Source: Bin80 sp964291275 (GTDB taxonomy: Bacteria; Bacteroidota; Rhodothermia; Rhodothermales; Bin80). From it: DNA of 64,000 bases. Positions 9,901-18,383 of this stretch are shown here, piece after piece. The notes below the pieces were generated by a model, which saw nothing but the letters and a program-made list of their open reading frames with translations, was not told the origin of the DNA and made no database searches. The position numbers were made by a program, and so were the translations under genes. The stretch is taken from positions 310,001 to 374,000 of the forward strand of contig OZ219800.1 in assembly GCA_964291275.2 (NCBI GenBank), in the 5' to 3' direction. Each line of letters opens with the position of its first letter. The stretch's first letter is position 1.

Positions 9901-12900
9901 ATGTGGTGGTCACGGTGGCTGCGGATGCGGCGACGGACGGGCTCAATACGGGTCCGTCTTCGGCGGAATCTGTCACGGCGGTTTGGGATGCAACGGCGCC
10001 GACCGTGGACATCACGGGCGTTCCGAGCCCGATCAACAGCACGGATGCCTTCACGGCGACCTTTACCTTCTCCGAGCCTGTAACGGGTTTTGAGACGGGG
10101 GATGTGGTTGTCACGGGCGGGAACAAGGGCGCCTTCACGGCGGTGAGCGCGTCCGAGTATACGCTGGTGGTGACGCCGTCTGGTGGTGCAGATGTGGTGG
10201 TCACGGTGGCCGCGGATGCGGCGACGGACGGGCTCAATACGGGCCCGTCTTCGGAGGAATCTGTCACGGCGGTTTGGGATGCAACGGCGCTGACCGTGGA
10301 CATCACGGGTGTGCCGAGCCCGATCAACAGCACGGATGCCTTCACGGCGACCTTTACCTTCTCCGAGCCTGTAACGGGTTTTGAGACGGGGGATGTGGTT
10401 GTCACGGGCGGGAACAAGGGCGCCTTCAGTGCGGTGAACGCGAGCGAGTATACGCTGGTGATCACGCCGGCCGGTGGTGCAGATGTGGTTGTCACGGTGG
10501 CCGCGGGTGCGGCGACGGACGGGCTCAATACGGGTCCGTCTTCGGCGGTCACGGCCACGGCGGTTTGGGATGCAGCGGCGCCGAGCTTGGACATCACGGG
10601 CGTTCCGAGCCTGATCAACAGTACGAGTGCCTTTACGGCGACCTTTACGTTTTCGAAGAGTGTAACGGATTTTGAGACGGGGGATGTGGTTGTCACGGGC
10701 GGGAGCAAGGGCACCTTCAGTGCGGTGAACGCGAGTGAGTATACGCTGGTGATCACGCCGGACGGTGGTGCAGATGTGGTTGTCACGGTGACCGCGGATG
10801 CGGCGACGGACGGGCTCAATACGGGTCCGTCTTCGGCGGTCACGGCCACGGCGGTTTGGGATGCAGCGGCGCCGAGCTTGGACATCACGGGCGTTCCGAG
10901 CCTGATCAACAGTACGAGTGCCTTTACGGCGACCTTTACGTTTTCGAAGAGTGTAACGGATTTTGAGACGGGGGATGTGGTTGTCACGGGCGGGAGCAAG
11001 GGCACCTTCAGTGCGGTGAACGCGAGTGAGTATACGCTGGTGATCACGCCGGACGGTGGTGCAGATGTGGTTGTCACGGTGACCGCGGATGCGGCGACGG
11101 ACGGGCTCAATACGGGCCCGTCTTCGGAGGAATCTGTCACGGCGGTTTGGGATGCAACGGCGCTGACCGTGGACATCACGGGTGTGCCGAGCCCGATCAA
11201 CAGCACGGATGCCTTCACGGCGACCTTTACCTTCTCCGAGCCTGTAACGGGTTTTGAGACGGGGGATGTGGTTGTCACGGGCGGGAACAAGGGCGCCTTC
11301 AGTGCGGTGAACGCGAGCGAGTATACGCTGGTGATCACGCCGGCCGGTGGTGCAGATGTGGTTGTCACGGTGGCTGCGGGTGCGGCGACGGACGGGCTCA
11401 ATACGGGTCCGTCTTCGGCGGAATCTGTCACGGCGGTTTGGGATGCAACGGCGCCGACCGTGGACATCACGGGCGTTCCGAGCCCGATCAACAGCACGGA
11501 TGCCTTTACGGCGACCTTTACGTTTTCGAAGAGTGTAACGGATTTTGAGACGGGGGATGTGGTTGTCACGGGCGGGAACAAGGGCGCCTTCACGGCGGTG
11601 AATGCGACCGAGTATACGCTGGAGGTAACGCCGTCTGGTGGTGCAGATGTGGTGGTCACGGTGGCTGCGGGTGCGGCGACGGACGGGCTCAATACGGGTC
11701 CGTCTTCGGCGGTCACGGCCACGGCGGTTTGGGATGCAGCGGCGCCGAGCTTGGACATCACGGGCGTTCCGAGCCTGATCAACAGTACGAGTGCCTTTAC
11801 GGCGACCTTTACGTTTTCGAAGAGTGTAACGGATTTTGAGACGGGGGATGTGGTTGTCACGGGCGGGAGCAAGGGCACCTTCAGTGCGGTGAACGCGAGT
11901 GAGTATACGCTGGTGATCACGCCGGACGGTGGTGCAGATGTGGTTGTCACGGTGACCGCGGATGCGGCGACGGACGGGCTCAATACGGGTCCGTCTTCGG
12001 CGGTCACGGCCACGGCGGTTTGGGATGCAGCGGCGCCGAGCTTGGACATCACGGGCGTTCCGAGCCTGATCAACAGTACGAGTGCCTTTACGGCGACCTT
12101 TACGTTTTCGAAGAGTGTAACGGATTTTGAGACGGGGGATGTGGTTGTCACGGGCGGGAGCAAGGGCACCTTCAGTGCGGTGAACGCGAGTGAGTATACG
12201 CTGGTGATCACGCCGGACGGTGGTGCAGATGTGGTTGTCACGGTGACCGCGGATGCGGCGACGGACGGGCTCAATACGGGCCCGTCTTCGGAGGAATCTG
12301 TCACGGCGGTTTGGGATGCAACGGCGCTGACCGTGGACATCACGGGTGTGCCGAGCCCGATCAACAGCACGGATGCCTTCACGGCGACCTTTACCTTCTC
12401 CGAGCCTGTAACGGGTTTTGAGACGGGGGATGTGGTTGTCACGGGCGGGAACAAGGGCGCCTTCACGGCGGTGAATGCGACCGAGTATACGCTGGAGGTA
12501 ACGCCGTCTGGTGGTGCAGATGTGGTGGTCACGGTGGCTGCGGATGCGGCGACGGACGGGCTCAATACGGGTCCGTCTTCGGCGGAATCTGTCACGGCGG
12601 TTTGGGATGCAACGGCGCCGACCGTGGACATCACGGGCGTTCCGAGCCCGATCAACAGCACGGATGCCTTCACGGCGACCTTTACCTTCTCCGAGCCTGT
12701 AACGGGTTTTGAGACGGGGGATGTGGTTGTCACGGGCGGGAACAAGGGCGCCTTCAGTGCGGTGAACGCGAGCGAGTATACGCTGGTGATCACGCCGGCC
12801 GGTGGTGCAGATGTGGTGGTCACGGTGGCCGCGGGTGCGGCGACGGACGGGCTCAATACGGGTCCGTCTTCGGCGGTCACGGCCACGGCGGTTTGGGATG

Positions 12901-15900
12901 CAGCGGCGCCGAGCTTGGACATCACGGGCGTTCCGAGCCTGATCAACAGTACGAGTGCCTTTACGGCGACCTTTACGTTTTCGAAGAGTGTAACGGATTT
13001 TGAGACGGGGGATGTGGTTGTCACGGGCGGGAACAAGGGCGCCTTCACGGCGGTGAATGCGACCGAGTATACGCTGGAGGTAACGCCGTCTGGTGGTGCA
13101 GATGTGGTGGTCACGGTGGCTGCGGATGCGGCGACGGACGGGCTCAATACGGGTCCGTCTTCGGCGGAATCTGTCACGGCGGTTTGGGATGCAACGGCGC
13201 CGACCGTGGACATCACGGGCGTTCCGAGCCCGATCAACAGCACGGATGCCTTCACGGCGACCTTTACCTTCTCCGAGCCTGTAACGGGTTTTGAGACGGG
13301 GGATGTGGGTGTCACGGGCGGGAACAAGGGCGCCTTCACGGCGGTGAGCGCGTCCGAGTATACGCTGGTGGTGACGCCGTCTGGTGGTGCAGATGTGATT
13401 GTCACGGTGGCTGCGGGTGCGGCGACGGACGGGCTCAATACGGGTCCGTCTTCGGCGGTCACGGCTACGGCGGTTTGGGATGCAACGGCGCCGACCGTGG
13501 ACATCACGGGTGTGCCGAGCCCGATCAACAGCACGGATGCCTTCACGGCGACCTTCACCTTCTCCGAGCCTGTAACGGGTTTTGAGACGGGGGATGTGGT
13601 TGTCACGGGCGGGAACAAGGGCGCCTTCACTGCGGTGAATGCGACCGAGTATACGCTGGTGGTAACGCCGTCTGGTGGTGCAGATGTGGTGGTCACGGTG
13701 GCCGCGGATGCGGCGACGGACGGGCTCAATACGGGTCCGTCTTCGGAGGAATCTGTCACGGCGGTTTGGGACGCAGCGGCGCTGACCGTGGACATCACGG
13801 GCGTGCCGAGCCCGATCAGTAGCACGAGCGCCTTCACGGCGACCTTTACGTTTTCGAAGGATGTAACGGGTTTTGAGACGGGGGATGTGGGTGTCACGGG
13901 CGGGAGCAAGGGCGCCTTCAGTGCGGTGAGCGCGGCCGAGTATACGCTGGTGGTGACGCCGGCCGGTGGTGCAGATGTGGTGGTCACGGTGGCCGCGGAT
14001 GCGGCGACGGACGGGCTCAATACGGGTCCGTCTTCGGCGGTCACGGCTACGGCGGTTTGGGATGCAACGGCGCCGAGTGTGGCCATCACGGGCGTGCCGG
14101 ACAAGATCAATAGTACGGATGCCTTCACGGCGACCTTTACCTTCGACGAGGCGGTGACAGGTTTTGAGACGGGGGATGTGGAGGTTACCGGCGGGAGCAA
14201 GGGCGCCTTCACCGCAGTGAACACGGTCGAATATACGCTGGAGGTGACGCCGACTGGTGGTTCAGATGTGGTGGTCACGGTGGCTGCGGATGCGGCGACG
14301 GACGGGCTCAATACGGGTCCGTCTTCGGCGGTCACGGCTACGGCGGTTTGGGATGCAGCGCCGATGGTCACTTTGAGTGCGTCACCGCTTTCGGTAGTTG
14401 AGGGGGGTACGATTACGGTAACAGCAACACTATCGGAGGAGTTGCCGAACCCGGTGACGATTGATTTGACGGATACGCACGTAACGACGGAACCGGCGGA
14501 TTATGTTCCCCTTGTGAGCATCACGATTGCCGGTGGAGAGCTGACGGGGTCGGGGGATTTGGTGACGGTTGATGATGATATTGCTGAATCGGACGAGACG
14601 TTCACGCTTGCACTGGGGGATTTGCCTGCGGGGTTGGCCCCTGGGGATCCGTCTTTGGTGGAGCTCACGATTTTGGATGATGGAGATATTCCTCCTCCGG
14701 CAGAGGTATCCCTGTCCGTGGATCCGGAAGAGATTGACGAGGGGGGATCGATTACGGTGGTGCTGCAGTTGAGCGAAGTATTAACGACCGATGTCGTGGT
14801 TCCGTTGACGTATCCTCCGGGGACGACTGCGGAACCGGAAGATTACACGGCGCTTGGGAGTGTGACCATACCTGGTGGTCAGAACACGGGAACGGGTCAG
14901 ATTGCGACTGTTGTGGACACCGATACCGAAGACGAGACCTTTATCGTGGCCTTGGGGAGTCTGCCATTGGAGCTGGTGGCGGGCAGAGAGACATCGCAGT
15001 TGGTGACGATCCGGGATATTTTTCCACCGAGGGACGTGCGTTTACATCTGTCGGCGACGCCCAATCCGGTTGATGAGGGTGATGAGGTCACGTTGACGGT
15101 GGAGCTGGCGGAGGCGTTGTTGACGGCGGTGACGATCCCGTTGGTGTTGACCGATATCACTGCGGATGGGCAGGATTACCGGGCATCTTCGCCGGCCCAG
15201 GTGGAGATCGAGGCCGGGGGTACGCGCGGGACTTATGTGGTTTCCATTCTCCAGGATCATGTTGCGGAGGGAAGCGAGACGTTCACGGTGGCGTTCGGCA
15301 CGCTGCCGGATGGCGTGGTGGACGGGGATCCGCCGGAAGAAGTGAAGGTAACGATCATGGACGACGATGAGGCGGGAATTGACGCACCGCCCTCCGTATC
15401 GATATTGGAGGGAAGTACAGGAGCCTTCGAGGTTTCGCTGACCTCGGAGCCCCTGGATGCGGTAACGCTGACGCTGACCGGTTATTCGGGGAGCGACCTG
15501 ACCCCGACCCCTCCGAGTCTGATCTTCACACCCGGAGACTGGAGTCAGTCCCGGCAGGTGATGCTGATCGCTGCGGAGGATCTTGATTTTGCTGATGATG
15601 AGGTGGCGTTGATCCTATCTGCGACCGGGGGCGACTACACGGGCAAGGAGGTTCGGGTTCGGGTGACCATCAGGGACAATGACAAGCCGGATATTAATGT
15701 CCCTGCACTGGTGACGGTTGAGGAAGGGGGCTTGCAGACCTTTGCGGTTGCGCTCACCACCGAGCCTTCCGGCAACGTGACGGTGACGCTCCCCGCTGTT
15801 ATGGGGGATCTATCGCTATCTCCAGCGAATCTGACGTTCACGCCGGGTAGCTGGGATACGCCCCATACGGTCACCCTGATGGCGGACGAGGATGAGGATT

Positions 15901-18233
15901 TTGAGGATGATCAAGAGGCGATCACCTTGATCGCCAGCGGGGGCGGTTATACGGGCGTAACGCGTTCAGTCGAGGTCACGATCAGGGACAATGATGAGCC
16001 GGATATCGTGGCCGTGACGGAAGTGACGATGGAAGAGGGGGGGATACACCCGTTTGGTGTCAGTCTATCCGCCCGGCCATCGGGTTCGGTGGAGGTGTCT
16101 TTTAGTGGGCATGCGGGAACGCAGCTGACGCTGGACCGGAGCCTGCTCACCTTCACGACCACGAACTGGAACATTCCCCAGACGGTGATGCTGACCGCAG
16201 GGGAGGACGACAATGACTTTGGGACGGATCATGTGGAGCTGATGCTCGCGGCATTTGGCGGCGGTTACGACAATATTACCCATACAACCAGTGTCACGAT
16301 CACCGATAACGATGAGCGTGCGCGTCCGCTGGAGCTTTCCATCTATGATCAGCGGGGATCGGAGGATGCGGGTACCCTCCGCTTGGACATAGAGTTGAGT
16401 CAAGCAACCGACAAGACGGTAACGGTGCAGTATGAGACGGTGGATGTGGAGGCTGAGGCGGGTGTGGACTATACGGCATCACGCGGGATTGTGATTTTTG
16501 GTCCGGGATCAACCCGGGGAACGATTATGATTGACCTTGTGGATGACAGCATTCTGGAGGAGATGGAGCGGTTTGAGGTAACGCTGTCGAGTCCTCGGAA
16601 TGCAATCATTGCGCGTGGTACGGGAACGGGCACCATACTGGACAATGACGGGGGCGCGTATCTTCGGATAGATGATGCGCTGGCGCTGGAAGAGGAGCGG
16701 GTGGTCCAGTTCCGGGTATTGCTGTCGCATCCGCAGTCCCGGATGGTATCGGCGACCTACCGGACGCAGGATGGGACGGCGAAGGCGGGGGAGGACTATG
16801 CGGCATCTTCGGGGGTGGTGATGCTGCCTCCCGGGAGCACGGAAGCCGTGATAGCCGTTCCGCTCTTGAAGGATGGGTTGGACTGGCGGGAGGAGACGTT
16901 CACGGTCCATCTGGTGTCTTCGAAGCAGGTGAAGCTTGGGAAGTCGGTGGGGGTGGCGACGATTCAGGAGTCGACCACGGCAGGTGAGGGGATCCTGGAG
17001 GCTTATGCCGCGCGATTTGTGCGGACGTTCTCAACGCAGGTCGTCGATGCATTGGGGGAGCGGTTCCGTTCAGGGACGACGGGTGCGTCTTGTGGCGCGG
17101 CAGCGCGCGCAGAGATGGCGCAGCTTTGGCACGCGTCTTCTTCATGGGATCCATCTCTGGGCGAGTTGTTGGCGGGATGCCGGATGTCGGCGATCCCCTA
17201 CCGTGATTCGTTGAGCGTGTGGGGGCGGGGTGCGTTCCGGCATTTCAATGGTCGGGATGTGGATGCGTTGACCCTCGATGGGGAAGTCACGACGGGGATG
17301 TTGGGGTTGGACTATCGTTGGAAGCGGGTATTGGCGGGCGTGCTTTTGGCGCACAGTCAGGGGGACGGTTCATTTGAGGTGATTGAGCAGTCGGGCGCGA
17401 TCACAGCGGGGTTGACGGGCATCTATCCGTATGTATCGTATGCCCGTGCGGGATGGGATGTATGGTTGAGTGCAGGCATGGGACGCGGGCAGGCGAAGGT
17501 ACTGGAACTTGAAGGCGATCTGGTATCCCGGTTTGGTGCGATGGGGGTACAGGGGGCATTGGTGTCAGGCGGTGCGGTTGGGTTGAGCTACCATGGAGAT
17601 ATACTGGTAACGGATGCCGAGATCAAGGCGCATGGTGTGGAGGCGGAGGTGTATCGTGTACGGGCCGGCGTGGAAGCAAATGCAAGGCTCGGCGATGGAT
17701 TGCGTCCGTACGTAATGGCAAATGTGCGTCGCGATGGCGGGAGTGCGGAGACGGGGGTGGGCCTGGAGTTTGGCGGAGGGGTACGGGTTGTGTATCCGGC
17801 GTGGCGTTTGCGGGGGGAGGTGCACACCCAGGGACTGGTGATGCATACCGCGGAGGCGTTCACCGAGTGGGGATTCTCGGGATCGCTGCAGGTGGGCATG
17901 GGATTGGAGGGGTTGATGGTGCGTGTGCGGCCATCGTGGGGACGGGGACACGGGATGCGACTGAATCGTCAGCAGACAATTTTGGATGCAGTGCCACTGG
18001 GAACTCACACGCATCGGACCGAGCTGGAACTGGGATACGGTATTCCGTGGAGAAAGGGCTCGGCCCGGCCTGTCATGGGGGTGACCCAGTCACGGCAGGG
18101 TACGATATACCGGTTCGGTGGCGAACTCCGCCCATGGGAACAACTGACCTTCTCAGTCTATGGACTGGCACATGGCCACAAAAATGCAATGGATGACATC
18201 GGAGTGAATCTGAGAGGAATTCTTCAATATTAG
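6873..18233 (+). CDS. giant Calx-beta/Ig-repeat surface protein with autotransporter-like barrel, 3' part
   Basis: The first 26 codons come from the IS end; native sequence begins at 6951 and continues the gene started at 2953. In order it shows: remaining Calx-like modules; four 113-residue Calx-beta modules (7767-9122, ASPNPVEEGEIVTITATLSE...ITIEDDDK); eighteen 97-residue Ig-like modules (9132-14369, TFTFSEPVTGFETGDVVVTG); divergent Calx-beta modules to about 16970; and a C-terminal domain of about 415 residues (from about 16985) with alternating beta strands, SVWGRGAFRHFNGRD and a terminal aromatic residue (ILQY). That end resembles an autotransporter outer-membrane barrel. Calx-beta modules usually bind calcium and mediate adhesion. 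In its present state this part lacks a signal peptide, so it is probably silent. Confidence 0.88.
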   Translation: MIKSAPKYPNSSYNPTTKIIFWQALVTVMHTDNSIIETTGKIYVELTPSGGGVTEADYVTLYFWDNDGPILVLDPERIDPFPEGSSATFDVGLDKAPNDDVTVILFFADAWDESAGDVVDSDISISPATLTFNTGTWNVPQEVTVAHADNSIIETSGELAVAVVAGGGGVLDNRSIVLNFEDNDRQPIELYVFKNPVDEGDAFTIQVLFADLEVRTTDTMIPLAFANIDAEDGDYQILSSLTIPANATVKTQELSANEDSDKDDEVFTVALDTDHPDWPPELDAVNPSPVEITIEDDDKLPTTVALAASPNPVEEGEIVTITATLSEAASGELTIPVTITDGTAQSGDYDPPGSSSITISNGASTGTLDIQTNEDADKADETFKVDLGTLPSGWAPGSPSSVEITIEDDDKLPTTVDLAASPNPVEEGEIVTITATLSEAASAEVTIPVTITDGTAEPGDYAPSGSSSITISNGALSGTLAIQTNEDDAERDDDTFTVSLGTLPSGLAPGSPSSVEITIEDDDKLPTTVDLAASPNPVEEGEIVTITATLSEAASGEVTVPVTITDGTAEPGDYAPSGSSSITISNGALSGTLAIQTNEDDAERDDDTFTVSLGTLPSGLAPGSPSSVEITIEDDDKLPTTVDLAASPNPVEEGEIVTITATLSEAASGEVTVPVTITDGTAEPGDYAPSGSSSITISNGALSGTLAIQTNEDDAERDDDTFTVSLGTLPSGLAPRSPSSVEITIEDDDKLPTVDITGVPSPINSTDAFTATFTFSEPVTGFETGDVVVTGGNKGAFSAVNASEYTLVITPAGGADVVVTVAAGAATDGLNTGPSSAVTATAVWDAAAPSLDITGVPSLINSTSAFTATFTFSKSVTDFETGDVVVTGGSKGTFSAVNASEYTLVITPDGGADVVVTVTADAATDGLNTGPSSEESVTAVWDATALTVDITGVPSPINSTDAFTATFTFSEPVTGFETGDVVVTGGNKGAFTAVNATEYTLEVTPSGGADVVVTVAADAATDGLNTGPSSAESVTAVWDATAPTVDITGVPSPINSTDAFTATFTFSEPVTGFETGDVVVTGGNKGAFTAVSASEYTLVVTPSGGADVVVTVAADAATDGLNTGPSSEESVTAVWDATALTVDITGVPSPINSTDAFTATFTFSEPVTGFETGDVVVTGGNKGAFSAVNASEYTLVITPAGGADVVVTVAAGAATDGLNTGPSSAVTATAVWDAAAPSLDITGVPSLINSTSAFTATFTFSKSVTDFETGDVVVTGGSKGTFSAVNASEYTLVITPDGGADVVVTVTADAATDGLNTGPSSAVTATAVWDAAAPSLDITGVPSLINSTSAFTATFTFSKSVTDFETGDVVVTGGSKGTFSAVNASEYTLVITPDGGADVVVTVTADAATDGLNTGPSSEESVTAVWDATALTVDITGVPSPINSTDAFTATFTFSEPVTGFETGDVVVTGGNKGAFSAVNASEYTLVITPAGGADVVVTVAAGAATDGLNTGPSSAESVTAVWDATAPTVDITGVPSPINSTDAFTATFTFSKSVTDFETGDVVVTGGNKGAFTAVNATEYTLEVTPSGGADVVVTVAAGAATDGLNTGPSSAVTATAVWDAAAPSLDITGVPSLINSTSAFTATFTFSKSVTDFETGDVVVTGGSKGTFSAVNASEYTLVITPDGGADVVVTVTADAATDGLNTGPSSAVTATAVWDAAAPSLDITGVPSLINSTSAFTATFTFSKSVTDFETGDVVVTGGSKGTFSAVNASEYTLVITPDGGADVVVTVTADAATDGLNTGPSSEESVTAVWDATALTVDITGVPSPINSTDAFTATFTFSEPVTGFETGDVVVTGGNKGAFTAVNATEYTLEVTPSGGADVVVTVAADAATDGLNTGPSSAESVTAVWDATAPTVDITGVPSPINSTDAFTATFTFSEPVTGFETGDVVVTGGNKGAFSAVNASEYTLVITPAGGADVVVTVAAGAATDGLNTGPSSAVTATAVWDAAAPSLDITGVPSLINSTSAFTATFTFSKSVTDFETGDVVVTGGNKGAFTAVNATEYTLEVTPSGGADVVVTVAADAATDGLNTGPSSAESVTAVWDATAPTVDITGVPSPINSTDAFTATFTFSEPVTGFETGDVGVTGGNKGAFTAVSASEYTLVVTPSGGADVIVTVAAGAATDGLNTGPSSAVTATAVWDATAPTVDITGVPSPINSTDAFTATFTFSEPVTGFETGDVVVTGGNKGAFTAVNATEYTLVVTPSGGADVVVTVAADAATDGLNTGPSSEESVTAVWDAAALTVDITGVPSPISSTSAFTATFTFSKDVTGFETGDVGVTGGSKGAFSAVSAAEYTLVVTPAGGADVVVTVAADAATDGLNTGPSSAVTATAVWDATAPSVAITGVPDKINSTDAFTATFTFDEAVTGFETGDVEVTGGSKGAFTAVNTVEYTLEVTPTGGSDVVVTVAADAATDGLNTGPSSAVTATAVWDAAPMVTLSASPLSVVEGGTITVTATLSEELPNPVTIDLTDTHVTTEPADYVPLVSITIAGGELTGSGDLVTVDDDIAESDETFTLALGDLPAGLAPGDPSLVELTILDDGDIPPPAEVSLSVDPEEIDEGGSITVVLQLSEVLTTDVVVPLTYPPGTTAEPEDYTALGSVTIPGGQNTGTGQIATVVDTDTEDETFIVALGSLPLELVAGRETSQLVTIRDIFPPRDVRLHLSATPNPVDEGDEVTLTVELAEALLTAVTIPLVLTDITADGQDYRASSPAQVEIEAGGTRGTYVVSILQDHVAEGSETFTVAFGTLPDGVVDGDPPEEVKVTIMDDDEAGIDAPPSVSILEGSTGAFEVSLTSEPLDAVTLTLTGYSGSDLTPTPPSLIFTPGDWSQSRQVMLIAAEDLDFADDEVALILSATGGDYTGKEVRVRVTIRDNDKPDINVPALVTVEEGGLQTFAVALTTEPSGNVTVTLPAVMGDLSLSPANLTFTPGSWDTPHTVTLMADEDEDFEDDQEAITLIASGGGYTGVTRSVEVTIRDNDEPDIVAVTEVTMEEGGIHPFGVSLSARPSGSVEVSFSGHAGTQLTLDRSLLTFTTTNWNIPQTVMLTAGEDDNDFGTDHVELMLAAFGGGYDNITHTTSVTITDNDERARPLELSIYDQRGSEDAGTLRLDIELSQATDKTVTVQYETVDVEAEAGVDYTASRGIVIFGPGSTRGTIMIDLVDDSILEEMERFEVTLSSPRNAIIARGTGTGTILDNDGGAYLRIDDALALEEERVVQFRVLLSHPQSRMVSATYRTQDGTAKAGEDYAASSGVVMLPPGSTEAVIAVPLLKDGLDWREETFTVHLVSSKQVKLGKSVGVATIQESTTAGEGILEAYAARFVRTFSTQVVDALGERFRSGTTGASCGAAARAEMAQLWHASSSWDPSLGELLAGCRMSAIPYRDSLSVWGRGAFRHFNGRDVDALTLDGEVTTGMLGLDYRWKRVLAGVLLAHSQGDGSFEVIEQSGAITAGLTGIYPYVSYARAGWDVWLSAGMGRGQAKVLELEGDLVSRFGAMGVQGALVSGGAVGLSYHGDILVTDAEIKAHGVEAEVYRVRAGVEANARLGDGLRPYVMANVRRDGGSAETGVGLEFGGGVRVVYPAWRLRGEVHTQGLVMHTAEAFTEWGFSGSLQVGMGLEGLMVRVRPSWGRGHGMRLNRQQTILDAVPLGTHTHRTELELGYGIPWRKGSARPVMGVTQSRQGTIYRFGGELRPWEQLTFSVYGLAHGHKNAMDDIGVNLRGILQY
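7767..9122 (+). repeat. four tandem 339-bp Calx-beta repeats
   Basis: Units start at 7767, 8106, 8445 and 8784, each beginning LPTTV and ending EITIEDDDK. Units 2-4 are almost identical in DNA; unit 1 is more diverged. Part of the giant surface-protein gene. Confidence 0.93.
9132..14369 (+). repeat. eighteen tandem 291-bp Ig-like repeats
   Basis: Eighteen consecutive 97-codon units start with ITGVP and end with TAVWDA. Two main variants exist: one with SPINSTDAF and SEPVTGF, one with SLINSTSAF and SKSVTDF. Further variant patches (GNKGAFSAVNAS, GNKGAFTAVNAT, GSKGTFSAVNAS; SSAVTATAV, SSAESVTAV, SSEESVTAV) are shuffled among units. Blocks of consecutive units recur (6-7 and 10-11). The last two or three units are the most diverged. 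The fold resembles bacterial Ig-like domains of the Big_12 type. Confidence 0.95.
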
Positions 18234-18257
18234 CAGCCTATGTATAAAGTAGAGAGT

Positions 18258-18300
18258 CTAGGAATCCTAGGGTTCTATCACGAATATTGTGGATAGAACC
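18258..18300. terminator. hairpins between giant gene and Ig/DUF4402 gene (possible terminator)
   Basis: A perfect palindrome CTAGGA-A-TCCTAG (18258-18270) directly precedes a 9-bp stem GGTTCTATC / GATAGAACC (18271-18279 and 18292-18300). The sequence after it is AAATGGTTTTT, so the T run is offset. It could attenuate transcription between the giant gene and the rest of the cluster. Confidence 0.4.
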
Positions 18301-18383
18301 AAATGGTTTTTGCATCCAGATGTGGTATCTTATTGGCGGGACTTGTAATTCATTATAGGTCCACGAAATTTGAGACCTTACCA

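Noticed and set aside
9132..14369. Regular 291-bp spacing considered as a CRISPR-like or satellite array
   Set aside because: The units are contiguous, in frame, multiples of three and clearly protein-coding, without spacers.
8996..14371. An open frame of 1,791 codons on the minus strand opposite the Ig-like repeat array
   Set aside because: It is the antisense of a tandem repeat whose codon use happens to avoid stops in that frame. One stop-free unit repeated 18 times stays open. There is no signal peptide and composition is Ser/Thr/Val/Pro-rich, as expected for an antisense shadow.
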